Of a DNA stretch of 64,000 nucleotides, positions 7,761-16,849 are shown piece by piece. Under the pieces are notes generated by a model. The model was not told where the DNA came from and made no database searches. It saw only the letters and a list, made by a program, of their open reading frames with translations. A program made the translations under genes and the position numbers. How positions within the stretch are numbered: the stretch's first letter is position 1; each line of letters begins with the position of its first letter. The stretch is taken from positions 4,870,501 through 4,934,500 of the forward strand of contig NZ_CP108106.1 in assembly GCF_041435195.1 (NCBI RefSeq), read 5' to 3'. Source of the DNA: Streptomyces sp. NBC_00224 (GTDB taxonomy: Bacteria > Actinomycetota > Actinomycetes > Streptomycetales > Streptomycetaceae).

Positions 7761-9263
7761 CTACGCGAAGCGGGCCGCCAGCAGCACCACGTCCTCGACG
7801 CCGTCCGACGCGTCGAGCCCGTCCGGCAGCACGGTCCGCAGGACGTGGTCGGCGATCGCGCCCGGGTCGTCGCGGGCCGCCCGGGGGACGCTCGCGGCCG
7901 CCGCGTGGAGGCGGGCGAAGGCCCGGTCCATCGGGTCACCGGTGCGGTGGAGCAGCCCGTCGGTGTACAGCAGCACCGTTTCTCCGGCCGCGGGCTGGAT
8001 CTCCACGCTGGGCGCCTCCCAGCACGCGAGCATCCCCAGCGGCGCGGAGAGCGAGGTCTCCACGTACTCGGTGCGGCGCTCGCCGACGATCAGCGGCGGC
8101 GCGTGCCCGGCCCCGGCGAGGACGATCTTGCCGCGCGCGGGCTCGCAGTACGCGAAGAGCGCGGTCGCCGAGCGGGCCGGCTCGGTCAGCCGCAGCAGCA
8201 GTTCGAGGTCGGAGAGGACGGCGACCGGGTCCTCGCCCTCCATCACCGCATACGCCCGCAGGCTGGCCCGCAGCCGGCCCATCGCGGCGACGGCGCTCGG
8301 CCCGGACCCGGTGACGGAGCCGACCGCGAGACCGAGCGCGCCCTCGGGCAGCGGCAGTGCGTCGTACCAGTCGCCGCCGCCGCGCGGCCCGGTGCGGTGG
8401 CGGGCGGCGAGCTGCACCCGCGCCACCCGGGGCAGTCTGCTGGGCAGCAGCTCCTCGGTGACGGTGGCGAGCCGCGTCCGCGCGCGGTCCAGCTCGACGA
8501 GCCGGGCCACGTGCTCGGCGGCCTGCCGCAGATAGAGCCCGACGAGGTGGCGGCGGCGCTCGGGCGGCTCGGCGGGTTCGTCGTAGAGCCAGACCGCCGC
8601 GCCCAGGCGGTCGCCCGTGTCGGTGGTGAGGGGCAGCGCGTAGCTGGCGGCGTAGCCGAGCCGGGCGGCCACCTCGCGGTGGCGCGGGTCGGGGCCGGGG
8701 CCGCTGCCCACCTCTCCGACCAGATCCGATCCGCCGTCGGCGTCGGGGAGGCCGTCGAGGATCCTGCCGTACGGGGTGGCGCTGCGCGGGACCGTCTCGA
8801 TGTGGCCCAGGTCGGCGTGGGCGAGGCCGAGGCCGGTGGTGACGGCGGGGCCCAGACCGTCGGCGGGCTCCAGGACGACCAGACCGCGCCGGGCGCCGAC
8901 CAGCGCGGCACCGGCCCGCAGCAGCTCGTTGAGGGCGTCGTCGAGCACGGAGGTGCGGGAGAGGCGCTCGGTGAGTTCGTGCAGCGTGGTGAGGTCGGAG
9001 ACCCAACTGGCGAGCCGGTCCTGGATCACCGCGCAGGGGCCTGCGGGGGAGTCGGGGGTGGATGTGGGCAGAGGCGCAGAAGTGTGCGCGGCGGGCGGGA
9101 CGGCTGGATCGATTCCAGCCACTTTCGGCAGGTGTGGGGCGCTCATGGCAGTCGGCTTTCCGGCCAGTCGATTCCGCGCAATAGCATCGCAAACCCCCAT
9201 GTCAATCTGCGCCGCCATCAATGCATCCAGATGTACACGTACAAGTAAGGGGATGTCCAGCAT
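7761..9263 (-). CDS. GAF plus SpoIIE/PP2C-type phosphatase, altered metal motif
   Basis: A protein of about 500 residues with a GAF-like domain (about 80-230) followed by a PPM/SpoIIE phosphatase domain (about 255-500). The domain motifs GGDWYDALPL, AGAGHAPPL and LLYTDGLLHR are present. In place of the usual GDVxGHG metal motif the protein reads VGSVTGSGPSAVAAMG, so the Asp expected to bind metal is Ser. Dephosphorylation activity is therefore doubtful. Such proteins normally act on anti-anti-sigma factors. The start used is ATG at 9263 (MLDIPL); another ATG lies two codons upstream at 9269. Neither has a strong SD. Confidence 0.85.
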   Translation of the reverse strand: MLDIPLLVRVHLDALMAAQIDMGVCDAIARNRLAGKPTAMSAPHLPKVAGIDPAVPPAAHTSAPLPTSTPDSPAGPCAVIQDRLASWVSDLTTLHELTERLSRTSVLDDALNELLRAGAALVGARRGLVVLEPADGLGPAVTTGLGLAHADLGHIETVPRSATPYGRILDGLPDADGGSDLVGEVGSGPGPDPRHREVAARLGYAASYALPLTTDTGDRLGAAVWLYDEPAEPPERRRHLVGLYLRQAAEHVARLVELDRARTRLATVTEELLPSRLPRVARVQLAARHRTGPRGGGDWYDALPLPEGALGLAVGSVTGSGPSAVAAMGRLRASLRAYAVMEGEDPVAVLSDLELLLRLTEPARSATALFAYCEPARGKIVLAGAGHAPPLIVGERRTEYVETSLSAPLGMLACWEAPSVEIQPAAGETVLLYTDGLLHRTGDPMDRAFARLHAAAASVPRAARDDPGAIADHVLRTVLPDGLDASDGVEDVVLLAARFA

Positions 9264-9269
9264 TGTCAT

Positions 9270-9685
9270 AGCGGGATTGTTGGTGTCCGGGGAGTGTTCA
9301 ACTTGGCGGAAAATTGCCCCCTATGGCCCATCTCTGGGGTCGACTGAGGGCGTTCAAGAGCGCGTCATATCGAGCGGGTTGGGTACGTACTCGGTGATGG
9401 CCAGGGGCAGTTGACGATGTCCCGGAACCCGGCGGCGGGCCACGGCGTCTTAGGAGCCGACGGCCGCGCCCCATCCCCGAGTGGCGGGGTTTTTGCACAA
9501 GGGACGGCAAGCGCCAGGCGCGCGCCACCCCTCGCCATGCTTTTAATGGTCACAGCCCACGTTCGGTCCTGACGGGTTACCCGTACCGCAGGCTCGCAGA
9601 GCTCACAGAGCATGTACGCGCAGTGAAGTGATGCACACATGGTGTGATGTGGACCTCGGCGTTCAACGGAAAGGAACGAGCGCTC
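9270..9685. other. Divergent intergenic region (416 bp)
   Basis: It lies between the minus-strand phosphatase and the plus-strand Prim-Pol-like gene and must hold both promoters. A small inverted repeat, CACAC-ATG-GTGTG (9634-9646), sits 40 bp before the downstream start and could be an operator. No gene is visible. Confidence 0.6.
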
Positions 9686-10369
9686 ATGCGCGAGATCCTC
9701 GGAAGGCGACGCAGGCTCCGGTTCCGGCGCAGTGAAAGGGCTGCTCAGCTTGGCGCCGCGCTGACCTGCGCGACCGAGTGGAAATGGCCCGTACTCCCAG
9801 GTGTGGGACTCAAGGCGGCCGGCGGCCGCGGTGACCGGGGCCGCGGCTGTGCCTGTCCCGACCCCGATTGCGCCGTCCCGGGGGCGCACCCCTTCGACCC
9901 GGGGCTCCTCGCGGCCTCGACCGACGAACGCCTGGTGCGCTGGTGGTGGACCAACCGCCCGGCCGCGCCCGTGCTCCTCGCGACGGGCGACAGGGCGCCG
10001 TGCGCGGTGAGCCTCCCGGCTGTCGCCGGGGCGCGGGCGCTCACGGTCCTCGACGAGATGGGTATCCGGCTCGGCCCGGTGGTGGCGACGCCCACCCGGT
10101 GGTCGCTGCTGGTGGCTCCTTACTCGATGGAACGTCTGGGTGACCTCCTCTACTCCAAGGACTGGGTGCCGAGTTCGCTCCGCTTCCACGGAGAGGGCGG
10201 ATATCTGGTGCTGCCCCCGTCCGAGACGGGCAAGGGGCAGGTGCGCTGGGAGCGGGCTCCACTGCCGGGGTCGGCCAGGCCCTGGCTGCCGGATGTGGAG
10301 GCGGTGGTGGACGCGCTGGTCGCGGCGTCGACCAGTGCACCGGACGGCGGGTCCCGGCTCGCGTACTGA
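9686..10369 (+). CDS. Degenerate bifunctional DNA primase/polymerase (Prim-Pol)-like protein
   Basis: A 227-residue protein resembling the N-terminal Prim-Pol domain. It opens with a basic stretch (MREILGRRRRLRFRR), then a Cys-containing loop CACPDPDCAVPGAHP, WWWTNRPAAPVLLATG and a C-terminal half with EGGYLVLPPSETG. The acidic DxD pair that coordinates metal in active Prim-Pols is absent: the corresponding strand reads CAVSLPAVAG. It is therefore probably a structural or regulatory derivative. The start is ATG at 9686, preceded by GGAAAGGAA; an earlier ATG at 9644 is less likely. It is convergent to nothing and is followed by a secreted-protein gene on the same strand. Confidence 0.78.
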   Translation: MREILGRRRRLRFRRSERAAQLGAALTCATEWKWPVLPGVGLKAAGGRGDRGRGCACPDPDCAVPGAHPFDPGLLAASTDERLVRWWWTNRPAAPVLLATGDRAPCAVSLPAVAGARALTVLDEMGIRLGPVVATPTRWSLLVAPYSMERLGDLLYSKDWVPSSLRFHGEGGYLVLPPSETGKGQVRWERAPLPGSARPWLPDVEAVVDALVAASTSAPDGGSRLAY

Positions 10370-10570
10370 GCCGGCGACCCGGTCGGCCCAGTCTGCGTAC
10401 CGGGTCAGCGAACGGGACCCGCGCCGAGTTCCCACCGGAGCGCGGTGTCACTCGTTCGGGTGTAGGAGCACCCCACTTGTACGGGAAACGGGCGCGCGGA
10501 TCACCGGGCGCCCGGTTTCCGTCGCTATCTTCGGCCCACCGCAGGAATTCCATGGGATGGGTGGGCCGCC

Positions 10571-11260
10571 GTGAACCTCCGCATGATCGGTATCGGGGCC
10601 GTGGTGGTGTTCGCGGTGCTGCTGCCGCTGGCGGCTTCGGCCGGACCGGCCGAAGAGCCGGATCCGACGGGGGCCGAGTCATCGGGTGGCGATCCCGCCC
10701 GGGCCGACTCCACCCGTGCCGAGGCGGCGGGCTCCGGGTCGGCCGACTCCGTGGGACCCGAGTCCGTAGGGACTGAATCCGGTGGGCCCGCTTCCGGTGG
10801 GCGCGATTCCGCTCGGTCCGGCGGCTCCGGCTCCGAACCGGACGACGCGAAGCAGGCTCCCCACGCGCGCGTGGGTGGTGCGTCCGCCGAGCCGGCCGCC
10901 CACTGCGGACCCGAACTCGTCTCGCCCGACGGCGTCGAGGCGCAGACCTGTGTGCTGACCGAGGGCCGCGATGCCTGGGCGCGCACGTACTACCGCAATG
11001 CCACGGGCGGACGGTTGCGCTCGGTGCTCACCCTGATGGGGCCGGGCGGCCACACCGTGCAGACGAACTGCGCCGTCGGTGCGGGAGATCAACCGGGAGT
11101 GTGCGAGACCCCGAGAGAGCCTTCGAAGGGAAAACCTGGCGCGTACTCGGCGGTCGCGGAGTTTGCCGGAACGGGCGAGGAAGCGCCTCTGCTGCTGCGT
11201 TCCGGGTCCAATGCGGCCGACGGCGCGGCGCTCAACTCGGCGGCGGACGCGGCTCGTTGA
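10571..11260 (+). CDS. Hypothetical secreted Ser/Gly/Ala-rich protein
   Basis: This 229-residue protein has a clear signal peptide (MIGIGAVVVFAVLLPLAASAGP, cleavage near 25). About 80 residues of low-complexity Gly/Ser/Glu/Asp sequence follow. A C-terminal globular part (about 108-200) holds four Cys in CGPELVSPDGVEAQTC, TNCAVG and GVCETP, suggesting two disulfides. It begins with GTG at 10571. No family is recognised. It is probably exported and surface-associated. Confidence 0.72.
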   Translation: MNLRMIGIGAVVVFAVLLPLAASAGPAEEPDPTGAESSGGDPARADSTRAEAAGSGSADSVGPESVGTESGGPASGGRDSARSGGSGSEPDDAKQAPHARVGGASAEPAAHCGPELVSPDGVEAQTCVLTEGRDAWARTYYRNATGGRLRSVLTLMGPGGHTVQTNCAVGAGDQPGVCETPREPSKGKPGAYSAVAEFAGTGEEAPLLLRSGSNAADGAALNSAADAAR

Positions 11261-11310
11261 GCGGGAAGCGGCCACGTGGGCGCGTGCGGCGAACCGGAAG
11301 AGGAAATGGA

Positions 11311-11356
11311 AGGGCCCGGTCGCTGGCGACGGGGGATGCACCAGCGACCGGGCTCT
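11311..11356. terminator. Hairpin terminator, probably bidirectional
   Basis: Sixteen-base arms (11311-11326 and 11341-11356) pair with one mismatch around a 14-nt loop. It lies between the convergent secreted-protein and SEC-C genes. Confidence 0.75.
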
Positions 11357-11478
11357 TAGAACGGTAACAAGAGATCTGTCATTCGCAAATTCGATCTCGG
11401 TTATTCGGACACCGATTTATCTGCGACTACCGGGAGTTGTGACGCGGGTCACCTGTCCCGTGACAGGAATGGTCACGC

Positions 11479-12444
11479 TCAGCTCAACGTCACCTGGCGG
11501 TTGGTGAGGCCGCCGCGCGCCCTGCGCTCCTCCGGCGTGAGCGGCGACTCGTCCGCCAGCGCCGCCGTCAGCCGCTCCGCGAACGCGGCGGCGGGCTTCT
11601 CGCACTCCTCGGCCGTCATCGAGCTCGGCAGGTCCCAGACCGGAACGGTCAGACCGTGCGCCCGGAACGAGCCGACGAGCCGGGTGCCCTCGCCGAGCGA
11701 GGAGGTGCCGGCCGCGTGCAGCCGGGCGAGCGCGTCCAGAAGGCGCTCCTCGGCGTGCGGCATGACCCACCGGAGGTGGTTCTTCTCGGGCGTCTCGCAC
11801 CAGTAGGAGGAGTCGACCGACTTGAGCCGTACGGTCGGGATCGCGGCCGCGTTGGCGCGCTCCAGGGAGGCGGTCACCTCGGGGGTGGCGTTCTCCGCGT
11901 CCGGCACCCAGAACTCGAACCCGCTGTGCACGGCGGGCTCGAACGCGGCGGCCGGGTCCAGCAGGTCCTGGAGCCGCGGGCCCTGAGGGTCGACGCGCTG
12001 GGCGGCGACCGGCGTACCCGGCTCCGTCGTCAACGCGCGCGTGAGCGTGTCCGCCAGGTCGCGGCTGATGTCGCCGGAGGGCGTGTCGTTCTGCAGGCCG
12101 AGCAGCACCGAGCCGTCGTCGCGGCGCAGCGCGGGCCACGCCATCGGCAGGACGGTCGCGAGCGTCACGGACGGCACGCCCTCGGGCAGCCCGTCCTTGA
12201 GGGTGAGTTCGACGGTCGCGGCGGGGACCAGCTCGCGCAGCGCGACCCAGTCGCCCTCGCCCGCCAGGCCCTCGAACGGGCGCTGGACCAGCTCGGTCAC
12301 GGCGTGCGAGGCGGCCCGGCCGTGACAGGCCTTGTAGCGGCGGCCGGAGCCGCACGGGCAGGGCTCGCGGGCCCCGACGACCGGGACCTCCCCGTCCTTG
12401 AGCTGCGGCGCGGCGGCCTTCGTCTGGGGGCGCTTCTTGGCCAT
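11479..12444 (-). CDS. DUF5926 protein with N-terminal SEC-C zinc motif
   Basis: A 321-residue protein. A short basic leader precedes a SEC-C zinc-binding motif, CPCGSGRRYKACHG (about 29-42), the same motif as at the SecA C-terminus. The rest is a conserved actinobacterial domain rich in Trp/His motifs (SSYWCETPEKNHLRWVMPH near 215-232). Its biochemical role is unknown. It starts with ATG at 12444 and has an SD-like GGGAGAG. Confidence 0.85.
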   Translation of the reverse strand: MAKKRPQTKAAAPQLKDGEVPVVGAREPCPCGSGRRYKACHGRAASHAVTELVQRPFEGLAGEGDWVALRELVPAATVELTLKDGLPEGVPSVTLATVLPMAWPALRRDDGSVLLGLQNDTPSGDISRDLADTLTRALTTEPGTPVAAQRVDPQGPRLQDLLDPAAAFEPAVHSGFEFWVPDAENATPEVTASLERANAAAIPTVRLKSVDSSYWCETPEKNHLRWVMPHAEERLLDALARLHAAGTSSLGEGTRLVGSFRAHGLTVPVWDLPSSMTAEECEKPAAAFAERLTAALADESPLTPEERRARGGLTNRQVTLS

Positions 12445-12683
12445 GGTGTGGCTCTCTCCCGGCTGCGGTGGTGCGGTGTCGCTGTGTCGGGCGCGAGCCT
12501 AGTCGTACCGGTCGGCGCACGGCGTACGGCTCGGTGCAAGTCGTACGGTGCGGTTCGCGTACGGGGGTGGGCCGTGCGGCTGGGCTCGCGGTGCGGGCGG
12601 TCAGGTCCGGCCCGGCGGTGGGACTCGGCCCAGGTCGGTGACGCACTCTGGGCTCAGTCCGGGCCCCCGACGGCGCCCTGGCC

Positions 12684-13232
12684 TCAGTCCAGGTCGTCGA
12701 AGGCGTCCGCGAATTCCAGTCCCGGCATCGCCACGCGCGCGACGAAGCCGTCCGGCGCGGGCCCGCGTCCGTTCTCGCGCCCCTGGGCGCGGTCGTACCC
12801 GGCGGTGATGATCACCCAGACGGTCACCTCGCCGGCCGCGCTGTCCCGTACGCCCCAGTCCTGGGCGAGCGCGCTGATGATGTTCAGACCGCGGCCCCCG
12901 CGCGCGGTGACCGACGGCGTGGCCGGAATCGGCCGGGTCGGGCCGCCGCCGTCGGTTACTTCGACCGTCAGCCGGCCCGCCTTGTCGACGCGCCAGGCGG
13001 CCCGGACGTCTCCGTCACCCACGTCCGCGCGCCCCAGCGGTCTGCCGTGTCGGCAGGCATTGCTGAGCAGTTCGGAAAGGACCAGTACGGCATCGTCCAC
13101 GACCGGCTCGGACACCCCGCTGCCGAGCAGTTGCTCGCGCATCCGGTGTCTTGCCTTGCCCACGCCCGCAGGGCCGTGGGGCACGGCCATGCTCGACGAC
13201 GTGGGCACCTCCTGTGCCACCACCAACGCCAC
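12684..13232 (-). CDS. RsbW-like ATP-binding protein (HATPase_c)
   Basis: A 182-residue GHKL-fold protein. It has the N-box SELLSNACRHGRPLG (about 58-72), the G1 box VEVTDGGGPTRP (about 95-106) and the G2 region GGRGLNIISALAQDWGV. The start chosen is GTG at 13232 because AAGGAGGT sits 7 nt before it; the in-frame extension upstream lacks an SD. A 25-bp near-perfect palindrome 129 bp upstream (13361-13385) may control it. It likely acts as an anti-sigma or serine kinase switch; no partner is adjacent. Confidence 0.86.
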   Translation of the reverse strand: MALVVAQEVPTSSSMAVPHGPAGVGKARHRMREQLLGSGVSEPVVDDAVLVLSELLSNACRHGRPLGRADVGDGDVRAAWRVDKAGRLTVEVTDGGGPTRPIPATPSVTARGGRGLNIISALAQDWGVRDSAAGEVTVWVIITAGYDRAQGRENGRGPAPDGFVARVAMPGLEFADAFDDLD

Positions 13233-13360
13233 CCCCGAGACCTCCTTCACCCCACGCCACGGTGTGGATGCCCCAATGGACTGGACCGGAAACCGGCCAA
13301 CCGGCGTCCGGTGACGCACTCGTAACGATCGAATACGGACCGAACGCGCCGGTGCACTCC

Positions 13361-13385
13361 CTGTCACCAGTATTACTGGTGACAG
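13361..13385. promoter_or_regulatory. 25-bp palindrome, probable operator
   Basis: CTGTCACCAGTA and TACTGGTGACAG are perfect 12-bp arms around a single T. The site lies in the gap between the GDPD gene end (13474) and the start of the ATPase gene (13232), both on the minus strand. The one-base centre and AT-rich core argue for a protein-binding site and against a terminator. Confidence 0.72.
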
Positions 13386-13473
13386 AGCGAGGGGAGGGCG
13401 ACAAAGGAAGCGGCGCTCCTGCGGCCCTCGTACAGCGCTCCGAGAGGCCCCGAGGATGCCCCGCGCAGCTGCC

Positions 13474-14301
13474 TCAGATGCGTCCCAGCTGGTGGAGGAC
13501 CTGCTTCGGACGGTTGGTGATGATGGCCTCGACCCCGAGGCGCACGCACAGTTCGACGTCCTCCGGCTCGTTCACCGTCCAGACGTGGACCTGGTGGCCC
13601 GCCGCGTGCAACCGGTCGATGTAGCCGGGGTGATTGCGGACGATCCGCATGCCGGGGCCCGCGATCCGCGCCCCCGCGGGCAGCCGCCCGTCGCGCAGCC
13701 GGGGCGACAGGAACTGCATCAGGTAGACGGTCGGGATGTCCGGCGCTGCCGCCGCGACGCGGTGCAGGGAGCGGGCGGAGAAGCTCATGATGCGTACGGG
13801 CGAGGTCTCGCCGACCGGCGGCGGTTCGGCCATTCCGAAGCGCTTGAGCAGGTGCAGCAGCCGGTCCTCGACCTGCCCGGCCCAGCGGGTGGGGTGCTTG
13901 GTCTCGATGGCCAGCTCGATGCGGCGGCCCGCGTCGGCGACGAGTTCCAGGAGCCGTTCGAGGGTGAGGACGGAGGTGAAGGACGGGTCGCCCCAGTCCG
14001 GGCTCTCCTCGCTGTCCTTCCAGGAGCCGAAGTCGAGCGCCGAGAGCTCGGAGAGCTCCAGGGCGGAGACGGCGCCGCGGCCGTTGGAGGTCCGGTTGAC
14101 GCGGCGGTCGTGGACGCAGACGAGATGGCCGTCGGCGGTGAGCCGGACGTCGCACTCAAGGGCGTCCGCACCGTCCTCGATGGCCTTCACGTACGCGGCG
14201 AGGGTGTGCTCGGGCGCGTCCTCGGAGGCGCCGCGGTGGGCGACCACCTGGATGGAGGCCCGGTGGGGCGTATGACTGTCGTGCTGCCGTGCTTGGGTCA
14301 C
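13474..14301 (-). CDS. Glycerophosphodiester phosphodiesterase (GDPD)
   Basis: This 275-residue TIM-barrel enzyme hydrolyses glycerophosphodiesters to glycerol-3-phosphate and an alcohol. Key motifs are VVAHRGASEDAPEHT (catalytic His and Glu, about 14-28), LECDVRLTADGHLVCVHD (acid/base pair, about 43-60) and ELAIETKHP (metal-binding Glu/Lys). It ends with VHVWTVNEPED, typical of the family. There is no signal peptide, so it is cytosolic. The start is GTG at 14301 (VTQARQHD); longer upstream reading is low-complexity and unsupported. Confidence 0.92.
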   Translation of the reverse strand: MTQARQHDSHTPHRASIQVVAHRGASEDAPEHTLAAYVKAIEDGADALECDVRLTADGHLVCVHDRRVNRTSNGRGAVSALELSELSALDFGSWKDSEESPDWGDPSFTSVLTLERLLELVADAGRRIELAIETKHPTRWAGQVEDRLLHLLKRFGMAEPPPVGETSPVRIMSFSARSLHRVAAAAPDIPTVYLMQFLSPRLRDGRLPAGARIAGPGMRIVRNHPGYIDRLHAAGHQVHVWTVNEPEDVELCVRLGVEAIITNRPKQVLHQLGRI

Positions 14302-14619
14302 CGCGTCATCGTGCCACTGCGACGGGGGTGAGGGGCGGCTTGCGGCGGGCGCCCCGGGCCGGGTGCGCTGTCCGGTGGCCGACGGGCGGTCCCCCTGACC
14401 GGCGCCCTGTGATCGGCGTCCTGTGGACGGGAGCACGAATACACAGCTCCTGCTTACAGTGGCCCGACAGCTTGTGGGAAAAGCTGAGCGCTGACATGTG
14501 CACACGTCCGCACCGTGCGATACGCGATTGTCGGACCCCTGGCGCACCATGGTCGGTGTCGCGTCCCCCAGCCGAAACATGCCGACCCCGAGACTGAGTG
14601 GAACCGAGGAGAGAGAGCT
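14302..14619. other. Divergent promoter region (318 bp)
   Basis: It separates the minus-strand GDPD gene from the plus-strand htrA-like gene. A small inverted repeat (CAGCTT, 7-nt spacer, AAGCTG) lies near 14468-14486. No gene or RNA is visible. Confidence 0.5.
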
Positions 14620-16254
14620 GTGAGCACCGAGAACGAGGGCACCGCGGCCCCGGCCGTCCCGCCTGCCCCGTCGTCAGCACCGCCCGCGCCTCCCGCCCCT
14701 CCCGTGACGTCCGAGGAGGCTGCGGCGCCGTCCCCTGCGGCTGAGCCCGCCGCCCCGCAGGCGGAGCCGGTGGCTCCGTCCACGGTAGCCGGGCCTGCGG
14801 CCACGCACGCGACGCCGGAGTCCGCCGCCACGTACGCCGAGACCGCGGCCACGCACGCGACGGCCGCGCCGGAGGCGGCGAGCGGACAGGAAGCGACCTC
14901 CGTACAGGAAGCGACCCTCGTACAGCAGCCGGTCTCCGCGCAGGAGTCCGCGCACGAGCCGGTCACCGCGCAGTTGCCCGGCCCGGTGCCGGCCGAGCCG
15001 TACGGCGGGGCGCCCGCCACGCACCCGCAGGCGGCCGGCGGCGGGTGGCCGACGCCCCCGCCCGCGCTGCCCGCGTACGGCGGCGGAGGCGGCGGCCCGG
15101 TCTGGGGCGCGCCCGTGCCCGAGCCGCAGGGCCCGCGCCCCCGCCGGGGCGGCCTGGTCGCGGCCGTCCTGGCGGCCGCGCTGGTCGCGGGCGGCGTCGG
15201 CGGTGCCATCGGCTACTGGGCGGCGGACCGCGAGGACGGCTCCGGCGGCTCGACCACGGTCTCGGCGTCCGACACCCCGAAGGACTTCAAGCGCGACCCG
15301 GGCACGGTCGCGGCGGTCGCCGCGAAGGCGCTGCCGAGCGTCGTGACGATCGAGGCGCAGGGCGGCGACGGCGAGGGCGGCACCGGTACCGGCTTCGTGT
15401 ACGACCGGGAGGGCCACATCGTCACCAACAACCACGTGGTGGCCTCCGCCGCCAACAGCGGCAAGGTGACGGCGACGTTCTCCAACGGCAAGAAGTACGA
15501 CGCCGAGGTGGTCGGCCGGGCTCAGGGCTACGACGTGGCCGTCATCAAGCTCAAGAACGCCCCGTCCAACCTGATCCCGCTCGCCCTCGGCAACTCGGAC
15601 CAGGTCGCCGTCGGCGACTCGACCATCGCGATCGGCGCGCCCTTCGGCCTCTCCAACACCGTCACCACGGGCATCATCAGCGCCAAGAACCGCCCGGTGT
15701 CGTCCAGCGACGGCGCCAACTCCAAGGCGTCGTACATGAGCGCCCTCCAGACCGACGCCTCCATCAACCCGGGCAACTCGGGCGGCCCGCTGCTCGATTC
15801 GCGCGGCGCGGTCATCGGCATCAACTCGGCCATCCAGTCGGCCGGCAGCGGCGGCTTCGGCCAGTCGCAGGCGGGCTCGATCGGCCTGGGCTTCGCGATC
15901 CCGGTCAACCAGGCGAAGAACGTGGCGGAGCAGCTCATCAAGACCGGCAAGCCGGTCTACCCGGTGATCGGCGCGACTGTCGCCATGGACGAGAAGGGCC
16001 AGGGCGCCAAGATCTCCCCGCAGGCGTCCGGCGGCGCCGCAGCCGTGGTGACCGGCGGCCCGGCGGACAAGGCGGGCCTCAAGCCCGGCGACGTCATCAC
16101 CAAGTTCGGCGACACGGTGATCGACAGCGGCCCGACCCTGATCAGCGAGATCTGGACGCACAAGCCGGGCGACCAGGTCCAGCTCACGTACAAGCGCGAC
16201 GGCAAGGAGGCGACGGTCACGGTCACCCTGGGCGAGCGCATGGGCGACAGCTGA
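14620..16254 (+). CDS. HtrA/DegP-family membrane-anchored serine protease with PDZ domain
   Basis: A 544-residue protease. A long Pro/Ala-rich cytoplasmic region (1-165) precedes one transmembrane helix (LVAAVLAAALVAGGVGGAIG, about 180-200) and a trypsin-fold domain. The triad is visible: His272 in TNNHVV, Asp305 in YDVAVIKL and Ser387 in GNSGGPLLD. A C-terminal PDZ domain (about 455-540) contains GPADKAGLKPGDVIT. It probably handles envelope protein quality control. The start is GTG at 14620 after GAGGAGAG. An upstream in-frame ATG at 14515 has no SD. Confidence 0.93.
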   Translation: MSTENEGTAAPAVPPAPSSAPPAPPAPPVTSEEAAAPSPAAEPAAPQAEPVAPSTVAGPAATHATPESAATYAETAATHATAAPEAASGQEATSVQEATLVQQPVSAQESAHEPVTAQLPGPVPAEPYGGAPATHPQAAGGGWPTPPPALPAYGGGGGGPVWGAPVPEPQGPRPRRGGLVAAVLAAALVAGGVGGAIGYWAADREDGSGGSTTVSASDTPKDFKRDPGTVAAVAAKALPSVVTIEAQGGDGEGGTGTGFVYDREGHIVTNNHVVASAANSGKVTATFSNGKKYDAEVVGRAQGYDVAVIKLKNAPSNLIPLALGNSDQVAVGDSTIAIGAPFGLSNTVTTGIISAKNRPVSSSDGANSKASYMSALQTDASINPGNSGGPLLDSRGAVIGINSAIQSAGSGGFGQSQAGSIGLGFAIPVNQAKNVAEQLIKTGKPVYPVIGATVAMDEKGQGAKISPQASGGAAAVVTGGPADKAGLKPGDVITKFGDTVIDSGPTLISEIWTHKPGDQVQLTYKRDGKEATVTVTLGERMGDS

Positions 16255-16392
16255 CCACCACCGACGCGGCAACTGCCCGAGCAGCCTCGGCAACTGCCAC
16301 GGGAGCCCGGCCGTCCCCCGGCCGGGCCTCCGCACCACGATGGCCCCTCCGCTAGGCTGTAGCCGCCCCACTGCCGGTCGGCCCGGGGCAAG

Positions 16393-16477
16393 GGTGGGTT
16401 GCCCGAGCGGCCTAAGGGAACGGTCTTGAAAACCGTCGTGGCGCGAGTCACCGTGGGTTCAAATCCCACACCCACCG
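16393..16477 (+). tRNA. tRNA-Ser (anticodon TGA)
   Basis: An 85-nt class II tRNA. The acceptor GGTGGGT pairs with ACCCACC, followed by discriminator G. The anticodon loop CTTGAAA gives UGA, the variable arm is long, and the T-loop is GGTTCAAATCC. CCA is not encoded. A strong terminator follows at 16502. Confidence 0.96.
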
Positions 16478-16501
16478 CGTGTATGGGCCGTACGGCCTGT
16501 G

Positions 16502-16540
16502 AAAAAGAGGTGCCCCGGAAATCCGGGGCACCTCTTTTTT
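16502..16540 (+). terminator. Intrinsic terminator of tRNA-Ser(TGA)
   Basis: A 17-bp perfect stem including AGAGGTGCCCCGG pairs with CCGGGGCACCTCT around an AAAT loop and ends in a T6 run. It is a textbook Rho-independent terminator 25 bp after the tRNA. Confidence 0.93.
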
Positions 16541-16849
16541 GATCCGGGGTTTCGATCAGGGGTTTTGATCCGGGGCGCCTCTCTACGTCGAGTCTCTGCG
16601 TCGAGGCGCCCGGCCCGTACGGGATCAGATGCGGCCCGCGGCGCGGCGGCGAGTGCGGCGGACAGGGTGAGGAGGGCCCGGGCGAGCGCGGCGGTGGCGA
16701 TCGCGGCGTGGGCGGTGGTGCGGCGGGAGGTGTAGGCGTGTAGGGGGCGTTGGCCATGGGGCGGCGCCCCTTACACGCGTGCGTACTTGTGCGACACCCG
16801 CACTCCTGCGTACGCCTTCGTTTCGTAATCCTGCGTCCGCGACCGCCCC
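16541..16849. other. Intergenic region (309 bp), nothing recognised
   Basis: It lies between the tRNA-Ser terminator and the 3' end of the minus-strand Prim-Pol gene. Open frames here are proline-rich and lack start signals. Confidence 0.5.

Noticed and set aside
14306..14620. N-terminal extensions of the GDPD and HtrA frames into the shared intergenic region
   Set aside because: The extensions are compositionally unlike the proteins and lack SD sites; the GTG starts at 14301 and 14620 are better supported.
16600..16849. Minus-strand proline-rich frame starting MANAPYTPTPP
   Set aside because: Low complexity, no SD, and it would run into the tRNA terminator; no support as a gene.
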